NCBI RefSeq assembly: GCF_002234675.1
Contig: NC_019866.2
Span: 17,839,311 to 17,903,310 of the forward strand
Direction of reading: 5' to 3'
Length of the DNA stretch: 64,000 nucleotides
From: Oryzias latipes
Lineage: Eukaryota > Chordata > Actinopteri > Beloniformes > Adrianichthyidae
In this document: piece after piece, positions 48,444-59,400 of the stretch
How positions within the stretch are numbered: position 1 is the stretch's first letter
How the letters are laid out: the number at the start of each line of letters is the position of its first letter
Notes under the pieces: generated by a model
What the model was told of the DNA's origin: nothing
The model's database searches: none
Seen by the model: the letters and a program-made list of their open reading frames with translations, nothing else
Translations under genes and position numbers: made by a program

Positions 48444-51400
48444 ATGGCTTCCGAAGTTTTCTCGTACGAGAGCCTCGTTCATGCTGTAGCGGGAGCCGTG
48501 GTAAGTTTGCGTCACCTGCTTGACTTGGATTTCACAATGCAACTAACTGCAGTATTGTAACAGAGTACAGACCTATTAAAATACTTTATTCAGAGCATGT
48601 CATGACAAACACAGAAAGGAGCATAGAACTATGAATTGTACATTTTTGCAAAAGGCGGGTGGGGTTACAAAAGTAACAAAAGAGAAAGTAACTTTATGTT
48701 AATCTATTAAGCTGACAGATGACTTTTTTGTCAGTACTGGAATGGTAAATGTCTGATTTGGGCAATTAATTCAATTCTCTTTAATAAAAGTTCTTTATAG
48801 TTGATTTCCCTGTGCTATTTAAGCACTATATGTTGATTTTGTCCACAAACTTTATTTCTTCTGAATTTCAAGAAGTTAACTAAATTTTGTCCTTGCTTTA
48901 GGGAAGTGTGGCTTCAATGACACTATTTTTCCCCCTTGATACTACCAGGCTGCGACTTCAGGGTAAGGAACAGCAGAAATGTTACGTTACAAAGACTGTA
49001 GATGCATTTGTGTTAGTTGAGACCTAACATTTTCATGAAAACAGCTTGTCCTTTGCTTGTTTTTAGTGGATGAAAACAGGAAAGCCAAATCAACTCTAGC
49101 TATTCTGAAAGACATAGTCAGAGAAGAAGGCTTGTGAGTGAAATAATGTCCTCTGTGTGTCATTCTGATAACTTAAGACAAGTTTTGTGTCTGTAATAGG
49201 CTAATACAGATTATTTAAAAAGTGAATAAAAGTCTGTGTTTTGTCTGCAGGCTAGCCCCCTATAGAGGCTGGTTCCCTGTCATCTGCAGCCTGTGTTGCT
49301 CCAACTTTGTCTACTTCTACTGCTATCACTGCCTCAAAGCAAGCCTGCTGAAGGGAAGGCCTTCAACGTCCAGCACTGACCTGATCACAGGCATCGCTGC
49401 AGGTGAGATGGCCACTGAACAAAACCTAAAAAACCTAGCTTTGGTGAAACGCCACTCCATTTAATCTTGGAGTCTCAGGTTGTGTCCGAACTTCCTGACA
49501 ATCCAATGCAATATATATTGCGGTCAACATTTTTTTGGGGTGTCCCTATCCACAATTCCAAAATCCAGTTGCCTAGAAATTTCCCAGAAGTCTCTGCAAA
49601 AACCTACTGTGTGTCGATGCTCACTACTTCAATATAGAACACAATGCACCACAATTTATTAGGTTCTTCCTTTGGCAAATCAGTGATGTCACATTTGCTG
49701 TTTTAAAAAAAGTAAATAGTAAGCATGTGTTTGAAATATGTTAAATTCAGCACACTAGATAGTCTTGCACTATAAAGTCTTTTCGAAATTGGGGAGTAGT
49801 GAGGGAATTTGAATGTAGCCTCTGACTAGACTGATATCTGTGTCTCTAGTTTTTATGCCTTCCTGACTTCATCAATGCATAACATATGAAGAGCTTATAT
49901 GATGCTAAATCAACTTTTTGAGCTTTTAAGTGTATTATAATGTTAATTCCTCACAAAAATAACCCCAAAGTGGTATTTTAAACCATTCGCCCATTTCTGA
50001 GTTTTCTTTTAGCAACCTTTGCTCTCGGCAACAAAACTCCATTTATTGAAAACTTGGAGCCAGATTTTGAATATGACAAGAGCTCCAAAAAGCTACTTTG
50101 GGTTGGAATTCTCGAAGAATGAGTGGCAGGTTTGCCTTAAAAATATTCAGAGTAAAAACCTGCACTGTGAGGACCAGCCCCTCACAATCCATGGAAGTGG
50201 ATTCTCACATTTATACTTATGAAAGTGAGGAACATCCCATTCCAGAAAAAGTCTGCGCTCCCAGCACCGCCCCCACCACTAACACACACACCTTTTCCAC
50301 AGAGCTAGCGGTGATCAACCAGTGCCTCAGAGATCGAGTCATTTTACTTCCGGTTAAGAAAATGATTTAGGCCCTTTCAAAGTTGATTATTTGCATTTTT
50401 AAGAGTCATTGTCAGGTTTTCAGAGAACATGTTCACCCACAAGTTGCTGTGAGTTAAACTGGAAAATCTACAGCAGCACAGTGAATCTTTGCCCTGACTG
50501 ATGTTATCTCTCCAGGCGTAGTAAATGTACTGGTCACTACCCCACTGTGGGTGGTGAATACCAGGCTCAAGCTTCAGGGTTCCAAGTTTCGCAACACAGA
50601 CATAAGACCCACCAACTACTCTGGGATTCTGGGTAAGAAGTTGTTTGCTAGATTAGTTCCTTTACATTTGTTAATCCCTTGACACCTGAATTTATTACCA
50701 GTTATGTAAAAGTAAAATTTCACTTATGTTTTTGGTTTCATGTTGAGGCTAAATTAAAGTACCTGTAAATTTGGAGCTAAAGGTGTTTGATACATTCTTG
50801 CATCAATAGGCATGAAGGTTTTTTTTGTGTTTTTTTTCACCCATTTCTCAAATTGCACTTTTGGCTTTGTCCAGATGCATTTGCACAAATCATCCAAGAG
50901 GAAGGCGTTGGAGCACTGTGGAATGGCACCTTCCCTTCTTTGCTGCTTGTGTTGAACCCCGCCATCCAATTCATGATTTATGAAACTCTGAAGAGGTGGC
51001 TCAGAAGAGAGGTTTCCAGGGAGGTGTGTGGCTTAAACGGATTTGAACATTCTGAGGTTTTGTAGATAAGAAGACACATGATATTCAGTCTTCATCCCTT
51101 GAGTGGATCATAGATTTATTGTTACTTTTTGAAAGTATGGAGCAATTTTTGTGGTACACTAGAGCACCACAGGTGAAACATAATACCGGTAATAGTCCTA
51201 GACTGTCATGTGCTTACAGTTAAGAGGGAAAGAATGTTGCTTACTTTTTTAGCAGGGGTGTTTGAATCCTCCACATCTTTTTTGTCATAAAGTCTGTTTC
51301 TTTTGCCCAAAGCTTTTATCCCTGGAGGTTTTTGTAATCGGGGCTATTGCCAAAGCTGTTTCCACTACTGTAACATATCCACTTCAAACTGTACAGTCCA

Positions 51401-51848
51401 TTCTGAGGGTAAGTGTCTGTGAATGTCTTTATGTCAAAAGAAAAAAAAAAGAGATTTCACCAAAAAGTTTATTTTCCCCTCAAATGTGTGTTTTTCTTGT
51501 TGCTTTTACACAGTTTGGTCAGTGCAGAACACCCACAGAAAAATCCAAACTATTGTCCAGTTTGAGGACCATCAAGACTCTTTTGGTCAATAAAGCAAGG
51601 TGGGTTTCGTCAAATTAGACTGATATACAGTTGACATCCTTTTTTTCAGTTGTTTTTCAGAGGTTTAAAAGGAAAGTGAAAAAAGCAAAGATGAAAGTTG
51701 TGTAACACTTGTGGGAAGTTGCATCTGTAAGGAACTTCCCAGGAAATTCAAATGAAGGTGGAGCTAATGGTTTTTGACGTGTTGCCCAAATCCCATCTTT
51801 TTTTCCGCAGACATTGTCTTTTATTTGACATTTATTAACAAGACATAT

Positions 51849-51914
<66 letters not shown>

Positions 51915-52380
51915 TAGAGAGATAGTGATATCAGAAACATAGGCGCTGTTCCAAAGACTTTTTTTTTTTTAAGATTGAGAGGAATAAAATTAGACACCTT
52001 CATTTCAGTCTGTAAGGTGTTCTAGGCAGAAGATGCAGCAGAATTAAAAGCTATAAGTTGGGACAAGATCAAAAAGAGTTTTGTAGATCAGAGTCATCCA
52101 GTGCGAATACCTTCAGATGCTCAAAGAAGGCTGCTCTGCTTAACTGTTCGCTTCTTGTTGTCATGCAGTTTAAATTGCTTCAGTTTAATATGGATTTGCT
52201 GTTTTAACCTTTTCTTTCTTGTGCAGGAAGCATGGCATTCTGGGCATATTTAAAGGCTTGGAAGCCAAACTTCTGCAGACCGTGTTGACTGCTGCTCTCA
52301 TGTTTCTTCTCTACGAGAAAATCGTCAGCTTCACCTTCAGAGTCATGGGACTCGGCAACAGCCATCTCAAGAAACGCTAG
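48444..52380 (+). CDS. slc25a17: Peroxisomal membrane carrier PMP34 (SLC25A17 family), 9 exons
   Basis: Mitochondrial-carrier-fold transporter of peroxisomes; the human protein moves CoA, FAD, NAD and adenine nucleotides. Exons: 48444-48500, 48902-48962, 49067-49133, 49251-49402, 50516-50632, 50875-51023, 51313-51408, 51514-51599, 52227-52380 (stop TAG); 939 bp, 312 residues against 307 in human. Three carrier repeats are visible through their signature turns: [11 protein letters not shown] (exon 2), [13 protein letters not shown] (exon 5) and [11 protein letters not shown] (exon 7). PMP34-specific blocks include [58 protein letters not shown] and [20 protein letters not shown]. Start [11 protein letters not shown] aligns with human MASVLSYESL. 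Fish have two paralogues, and since human SLC25A17 is on a different chromosome from the neighbouring genes this may be the slc25a17-like copy. Confidence 0.95.
49476..49822. mobile_element. MITE with terminus CAGGTTGTGTCCGAACTTCC
   Basis: The left end CAGGTTGTGTCCGAACTTCC is matched in inverse by the right end (GAGGCTACATTCAAATTCCC), about 14 of 20 positions. GTGTCCGAA-type termini occur in fish hAT-like MITEs. 347 bp, non-coding, in slc25a17 intron 4. Confidence 0.55.
51849..51906. repeat. (TA)n microsatellite
   Basis: About 58 bp of alternating TA in slc25a17 intron 8. Confidence 0.92.
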
Positions 52381-52826
52381 TCGTCGGGACACCCAGTAAT
52401 CCTGGACACTCGACCACTTAAGGAAAACTGTGATGAATGTTTTAAATCTACTTAAAATTCCTGTGATCGAAATTCAAATCCTGTGGTCCTAATAGTAAAA
52501 AAAACTGTTGTTTTTTTTAAGTGAGTTTGTTCTTTAATGCTTGAGTTGATTTGTAATTTTTTAACAAAAAGGTGAAAAAAACATGATTACACAAAAAATG
52601 TTGAATACTTTCTTCTTTTTATACCTGTTGCAGCATCAGTGATCTTCTTACAGGCCTTTATCGTACACGTGCTATCATTAGTTGCTTAAAACTTATAAAA
52701 ACACTTTCCTGTCTTAGTTTATCTTAAATTTAAAGGAAATTGCTGTGTTAGCTACTGACTAACCCAGCAAACATTGATTTGAGCATAAAATTTACCAACA
52801 TGGGGGATGAGATGGTGTTTTGTTAC

Positions 52827-52832
52827 AATAAA
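52827..52832 (+). terminator. slc25a17 polyadenylation signal (proximal of two)
   Basis: AATAAA 447 bp after the stop, with a second at 52894-52899. Either could be used. Confidence 0.5.
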
Positions 52833-52954
52833 GCATAAGTAAAATAAATTATTTAGTCACAAATGTTCAAATATTGAATATTAAAAGTGTTCCAATAAAG
52901 ATTAAAAGCAATGAAACTAAAGAATTTTCATTATAGAATCAAACATGAGTATTA

Positions 52955-53070
52955 CAGCGGCAGTGGCTCAGGTGGTTGAGCAAGTCGGCCATGACTGAAG
53001 GGGCAGTGGCTCAATCCCCAGCCAACCGTCGCTGTGTCACTGGGCAAGACATCCCACTCAAGGCTCTTCA
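52955..53070 (+). mobile_element. tRNA-type SINE head
   Basis: AGTGGCTCAGGTGGTTGAGC (A-box region), CAGTGGCTCAATCCCCAG (B-box region decayed) and CACTGGGCAAGACATCCCAC are the head and core of a fish SINE. It is 3'-truncated. Confidence 0.65.
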
Positions 53071-53309
53071 TTATTTGTCTCAAATTCTCTGACTTCCAAG
53101 CATAACATTTTACAATAATCTTAGGCTGCCACCTATGGGACATGCTCTGAATCTACAACTGCACACAGTCTCTGTCTGCTGGTTCCTAGAGAAAACCTGG
53201 TTACCAGTGGAGCATTTTACAGGTTTACATGTACACAGTAATCTGATTTTCCAGCTTCCACAACCTCTTAAGGACATTTTACCACTTCATCCAGCTGCTC
53301 TTGTCTTTC

Positions 53310-53494
53310 AAGATCAGACCATCATCTTCTGATCTATATTAAAAGCATTCTCAGTGGTCTTTTAATTGTGATTATGCCATTTTTAGCCCAAAACAAAAAA
53401 CCTGTCATTGTCTAGGACATAGTTTCGGCAAAGTGGCAATAGTTTATTAGAAATTGGCTTTTGAATCGTGGGCAGGACTATTGGTGCGCAGCAA
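53310..53494 (-). mobile_element. TTAAAGACCC-family MITE, copy 7 (first half of a split copy)
   Basis: Carries CATCATCTTCTGATCTAT, GTCTTTTAATTGTGATTATG and GAAATTGGCTTTTGAATCGT, the right-hand part of the MITE in reverse. It breaks at about 53494 where a LINE-derived repeat begins. The left-hand part reappears at 54962-55153 in the same orientation. Confidence 0.7.
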
Positions 53495-54961
53495 ACCAAT
53501 TTAAATAAAACTTTATTTATATAGCACTTTTCCTATGAAAGCATAACACAAAGTGCTTTACCTTAAAACAAAAGAAAATAAATATATAAAAACAAGCACG
53601 AAAATTAAAAGAGCCCCCTCCCGTACCTACACACAACCCCCCAACCCTTTCACACCTCCCACCCCCTAACTGATGGGGAAAGACAATGAGAAATAGGAAA
53701 TAGGCTGAGCACGAGAACCAAATGTTTGTCATTGGAAACGCTAATAATAATTGGAACCTCCCTCTCTGTGAAAAGCTGCATAAAATGCAGCATCACAGGC
53801 GGGGACCAGCCCCACCACAGCAGGGCGGCAATGCAGGCCCCCCATCTAGAGCTGCAGCGGCTGAACAGCAGCCGACCCAGAGCGAGAAGATCCAACTGAT
53901 GAAGCAAAAATAAAAATGAGAATTAAAGAGTAAAACATACTGATAAAAGCAATAAACAAATAAACAATAAAACATTGAAAACAAGTAAATAAAAATAAAT
54001 CATTGATAACCTAAAATTCATAAAACAGGATAAAATGGATAAATAAATACAAATTTTAAATAAAATGAGAAAAAGAAATAATAAAAGTAGTAAAATTAGC
54101 TAAAAGCCCGGTTAAACAGATAGGTCTTGAGCCTTTTCTTAAAAGCATTAATGCTCTCTGCGGCTCTCAGGTCCTCTGGCAGACTGTTCCACAAACAGGG
54201 GTCATAGTGCTGAAAAGCGGCCTCTCCATTGGTTTTGGTTTTTACAGGTTGAATGGTTAATAGACCAGCGCCCGAGGATCTCAGGTTCCGCGAGGGTTAA
54301 TATTTTACTACAAGATCTGATAAATAAGAAGGCACGAGACCGTTAAGACATTTAAAAATTGTTTAAAGTATCTTAAAATCGATCCTGAAGCCTATGGGGA
54401 GCCAAAAGGGTTTTTTAAAATTGGGGTGATGTGAGGCCGCCTCCTGGTCTTGGTAAGAACTCGTGCAGCAGAGATGAGCTGAAGGTTCTTAATGTTTTTG
54501 AAAACCAGCAAGCAGGGTGTTACAATAATCAATTCTACTGATGATAAAAGCATGCATTGGCATCTCCATATTAGCAAGAGAGAGTGGTGGGCGGACCCTA
54601 GCTAGATAGCTATGTACAGCTGGGTATCATCAGCATAGCTATGATAACTGATGTTTTGGCTTCTGATGACATTCCCCAGAGGAAGCATGGTAACCCTTGT
54701 GCTATCTTAGATGACCCCACCCTTACATTGACGTGTTATTCCTACCATGACAAAGGTGGATAATAAAGGTGGAAAAATTTCATGTAATCCATGAACACCA
54801 GTGAGGTTCACAAATCATTGAAGAAAAAAGGTTCAGAGCACTGTCTAGTTGGTCTAGATGATCCAACTCCCAATGTTAAAGTGCCTAGGATAGCACAAGG
54901 GTTTTAAAAAGCAAGGGGCCAAGGAACCTTGAGGCACACCACATTTAAGAGAGTTTGTATT
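53495..54961 (-). mobile_element. LINE-derived repeat with reverse-transcriptase C-terminus, minus strand
   Basis: Begins on the + strand AAACTTTATTTATATAGCAC. The minus strand of 54090-54440 reads HPNFKKPFWLPIGFRIDFKI, CLNGLVPSYLSDLV, FQHYDPCLWNSLPEDLRAA and INAFKKRLKTYLFNRAF, the hallmark C-terminal region of fish non-LTR reverse transcriptases, with stops. It is interrupted by a piggyBac MITE (54694-54901) and is itself inserted in, or joined to, a MITE split at its two ends. Confidence 0.75.
54694..54901. mobile_element. piggyBac-type MITE, copy 3
   Basis: Left end CCCTTGTGCTATCTTA, right end inverse of CCCTTGTGCTATCCTAGG. The flanking TTAA has decayed to GTAA and TTTT. The LINE-derived sequence reads through on both sides (GAGGAAGCATGG before, AAAAAGCAAGGGGCC after). 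Confidence 0.85.
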
Positions 54962-55153
54962 TTTCTGAAAGATTTTTTTTGTCTGCTCCTGATTCACAAC
55001 AATTAATACATTAAACATGCCATTTTAAACGTAATTTTCTTAATATATGACCACCATCATAGGAAAAATGCCTAAAGTTGTTAAAAAAATGTTAAAAAAA
55101 AACAAAAACGGACCCTAGCTAGATAGACAATTTTCATCAGAGTGGGTCTTTAA
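54962..55153 (-). mobile_element. TTAAAGACCC-family MITE, copy 8 (second half of the split copy)
   Basis: Contains TGTCTGCTCCTGATTCACAA, ATATATGACCACCATCATAG and the terminus CATCAGAGTGGGTCTTTAA. Same orientation as 53310-53494 and complementary in coverage, lacking only a middle section. Confidence 0.75.
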
Positions 55154-55417
55154 ACAGCTTTTACTAATTATCATTTGTATGCTTAAACAAAGCAGATTCC
55201 CATCATTTATTAAGGTTAACAAGATTTTTAAAGCATAAACTCATTTTGTTATTGGCATGACTTTGAAGATACCAAATTACTACTGAATACAAATTGTAAT
55301 CTGGTTACTTCTACCCCTTTCGACAAAACCAGCACACAACAATGAGACAGAAGAATACCGTGTGTAGTTAGGTTGGCTGAGTACACTTGTCCAGCACAAG
55401 CTCAAATAATATCTACT

Positions 55418-56030
55418 CAAAGAACCACTCCAATCATCTTTTGATCTATTGTAAACGTTTTACCAGTGTCTTTTAATTGTGATTATGCCGTTTTCAGGCA
55501 AAATGGGAAAAAAAACTGTGTCATTTTCTAGGACATACTTTCTGCAGAGAGGCAAGAGTTTATTTGACCTTGGAGTTGTGGGTGGGAATGTTGGCACTGA
55601 GAAAGCCTGGGCTCATTTCCCATCATCCATCTGTTTACATGTTCTTCTGCTAGCTTACAGCCCCTCACAACCTTGATCGAACATTGCAACAAAAATGAGC
55701 AATATTGGAGCTATCCAGACGTAAAGTTTTTAACCAGATCCCAGCTCACACGAGGACAACAAAGATGTACATGGATCTGTTGGTTTGCAAGAAGCAGATG
55801 CCTCAGAATGGTGCGAATAGCTTCTAATTGCCGTAATAGCTTCAAATGCAATATTTTTCAAGCAACTTTTTTTTACTTGCTCCTGACTCACATTTACATT
55901 TCTTAGAAATAAAGAAATAGTCCCAAATTATATTTTAGGCTTAATTTTCTTGGTGCATGTCCTCCATAATGAAAAAATGCCACAATAACATGTTTGAACA
56001 CCATTTTTGTTTATCGGAGTGGGTCTTTAA
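55418..56030 (-). mobile_element. TTAAAGACCC-family MITE, copy 9 (full length)
   Basis: The most complete copy, 613 bp. The right terminus on the + strand is TATCGGAGTGGGTCTTTAA; the left reads AAAGAACCACTCCAATCATC. Consensus terminal repeat over the copies is TTAAAGACCCACTCYGAT (18 bp). Internal blocks include GCTAGCTTACAGCCCCTCAC and ATATTGGAGCTATCCAGACG. No frame of substance. It lies about 300 bp upstream of the znf598 promoter. Confidence 0.82.
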
Positions 56031-56301
56031 ATATGAAGTTCTTGCCCATAAAAAATGCATTTAGAATAAAAACATATAACATTGTCTTTGCAGCAAACTC
56101 TTAAGATTTGTAAAAAAAAAATTCACATATAAAGAACCTAACAGAGCATAATTTTTCTCTATAATCCTAGATGTAAAAAAGAAACACGTGAGCGTTTTTA
56201 AACTACACCGTCAGCAAACACAGGACGGCACACTTCACTCCACACGTGGATCAGTCAAGATATTTTATGTAGATCTATAATGACAGGGTGGGGTAAAGCA
56301 A

Positions 56302-56329
56302 CATCCGGTGTCCGTAAGTTTGTGACGTC
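56302..56329 (+). promoter_or_regulatory. Core promoter elements of znf598 (ETS- and CRE-like)
   Basis: CATCCGGT (inverse ETS core) at about 56302 and TGACGTC (CRE/ATF core) at 56323-56329 lie 130-155 bp before the start codon in a GC-rich stretch (CCCCGGCCGGCGTCAGCCGG follows). No TATA box seen, as usual for a housekeeping gene. Confidence 0.5.
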
Positions 56330-56457
56330 CATATCGTTTATAGGTCGTCCGTGCCCCGGCCGGCGTCAGCCGGCAATAGTTCGCGCTGTCGTAATTACGT
56401 AAGCATTTCATCGGCTGTGGACTTCCTTAGTCGTTGAGTTGTGCCTTTATCACCAAC

Positions 56458-59400
56458 ATGGATCCAGCAAAAGACCCAGAAAAGACATGTGTCTTGTGTT
56501 GTCAAGACGTTGAAATATTTGCTTTGGGAAAATGTGATCACCCAGTTTGCTATCGTTGCTCGACGAAGATGAGGGTGCTGTGCGAGCAGAAATACTGCGC
56601 TGTCTGCCGGGAGGAGCTCGACAAGGTTCGTGGTCCCTTCTACTTTAACTCGAGGTCCGACTAAGCTAGACAGGCCATACAGCTGAGTAGTGCTTTTTTT
56701 AAGGGGGAATCACAGCTCTAATGTTAGTTCGGTGTTAGCATCTGTTTAAAAACAAAAGCTTTTCATTCAACGAGAAATGTTGGTCCATACATTCGTTAAA
56801 CCAAAGTAACAGTTTATCTTCGTAGTCTTTAGCCAATCAAGCTAATGCTAACATCCCATCCCACTGTCAGTGTCAGTCCAGTGTTTAACATAAAGTAGTC
56901 TACAATAATCGGCGTAATTTGCTGTATTTTCTCTATAAGGACACTATTGTTTAACTTTCTAACTAATTTATAATTTTGTTTGTTTAATTTGTCAACCCGT
57001 GGCTAGGTACTAAGTAAAGGTATGTTTTCAACCACCAGGATTGAAAACATCATTCCATTTTGCCACATATCGGATGTACATTTTTGATAAGAAACCCATA
57101 TTGTCGTTTAGGTTAAATGAACGCTAGGTCTTACATTATGTCCCACACATCTATCTATATAGAAAGGCTTTTAATTTGCTAGGGATTCTAACTTCCGGTT
57201 AGTGGTTATGATTGTTTGCTGCTAGGAGAGCTTTTCTGTGCTCCAACGGTCAGCTGTTTGACATTAGTTTGAGCTACACGTGGTCTATAGGAAAGTCATA
57301 AAACCCAGATATGTTAAAAGAAAGACCCTTAAATAACTTATACTTGGAACATTTATAAATCCATTATAAGCGTATGTAGAATGATAATAATCCAAAATCC
57401 AGATCTCGATTCCATTGCAAATTTGAATCAAGAAACCCAGCAAGTTATATTCTGCCCTTTAACAGAAATTGCACATCTGAAGAACGATATTTTGCTTCTG
57501 ATGTAGGATTCTTTGTATGTTTGCTAGTGACCTTTCCCATCTTCTTTGTCTCTTTCTGTTATAGGTGGTGTTTGTGAAAAAACTGGAGGCTTTTCAGTCT
57601 CTATCGTATCAGAATTTCCCCTGTGAAAAAACATATGATATTTATTTTGGGGACGAGATGATCTATTCACAGTACAGGTATGAGATGACTCTTGTTTTGC
57701 TTTTTGTTGATTTCTTGACACAGTGATGTTAATTTTCTCAGTATTATGTGTTAGCATCCAAGGTTGCATGTTGTTGTTGCATGTATATAAAATTAATCTT
57801 AAAGTTAAAGTCCTATTATGTGTCACACACCTAGGTGTGTGAAATGTGTTCTCTCCATTTGATCCATCCTCTGGAGGAGCGGTGAGCTGCAGAAACAGGC
57901 GCGCTCTGGTACTATTTGGTGGTTTAACCCTAACCACAACTCTAATCCTAACCTTAATCCTTCCTCTAGCTCAGTGCTTCTCAATTATTTTTTGCAAGGA
58001 AAACGAAAATGTTTCGCGCCCCCACTCGCCGCATTGACTATAGATAAGATCAGTATCTATAAAAATTCTGTAGGTATACCTAAAATTGTATCTTTTTACA
58101 TCAACAAATGAAAAAAGCAATATAAATCCACTTTCAAGAAATATTAACTTTATTTTGCCGCAAAGAAACCCTGTTATAGTCTAAAACAGAAAAGAAGCTT
58201 AAAGTGACTGGGAAAAAAATCTCAACACCAGGAGATGATCCTGGTGTTGTGCAATCGAGGCTGTGCTCCGTGCGCTGTTCCACCTCGCAGCCTGACCGCA
58301 CTATCCCTCCCTTTTTCCTTCTCGCTCACTTCTCAAAGACAGGAGCGCGCAGCTGCTGGGACGGCATTTCACAGGTTTTAGGCTGTTACAAACACTCAGA
58401 TATAACAGATATAGGAAACCAATAGTGGCGCAGAACTTTTTTCCAAGCACTGAGTTGCTGCCGCCACCGCCCCCCGTTAAATTTGCGCCCCGGGCAATTG
58501 ACCGTATTTTCTGTGCCTAAAACCGCTACTAGTACGCGTCCCCCCTGGCAACGCATGGGGGCACGCCCCACTAATTGAGAAGCACTGTTCTAGGTCAAGA
58601 AAAAAGTTCAGGGCTGGCCGCACGTATTTCAAAAATTACGTGCGAATAGACACTTGCTTAAAAAAAAAAAGTTAATCAACATTGGATTCATGCTTACATC
58701 CCTTATGAGTATGTACCAAGTATCTTGAATCCAGATGTGACTGGTCAAAAACTGTATGAAGACTATGTTACAGAGCAAATCAATGAAGATGTCAGCATAT
58801 GGGCACCTGTAAAGAAGGAGAACAACTAGATGTTCCTGTCTGCAAAACATAAAACTACAGTGAAACTGCTAGACTATAATCTGGATCTAAAAGAGACCAA
58901 GGACATGAATGGCAGACTGATGGTCCTCGCCAGGTCCAGCAGAGACATCAACCAGAAAGAAGCCATTGGAAACTATGAGTTTACTCTGACACCAAGAGCC
59001 CATTTTGCTGCAGATGGTACAATCCTGCCATGCCTGGAAAAATCAAAGTTGATGCACCTCCTTATCAAGTCGCCTACGAGGTCGCCTAGAAGTGTTACAG
59101 GAAGAGCAGCAGCCAAGAGATTGAATGTGCATCATTCCAGGTACTCCAAGTCACAAGATAGCCTTGGTAGATGGAATGGTAGATGGCCAAGAAACCAGCA
59201 ACCATGGTGACAGTCAAACATCTTAGTGAACGATTCAATGACAGGCAAATGTTCCTTACACAAGACTTTGATGAAATCATCCTTGTGTTTGACACATACA
59301 GAGATGATTCTCTCAAGAGTGTCAGTTCAGAGACGTTTGTTTGTTGTTCCTGTTAAATATTCATATTTTAATGTTCCTGTTGATGTTTTCCAGTTTTTGC

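Noticed and set aside
50010-50370. Possible coding exon or element in slc25a17 intron 4
   Set aside because: Open frames exist, but they have no similarity and would break the carrier reading, which joins exons 4 and 5 directly.
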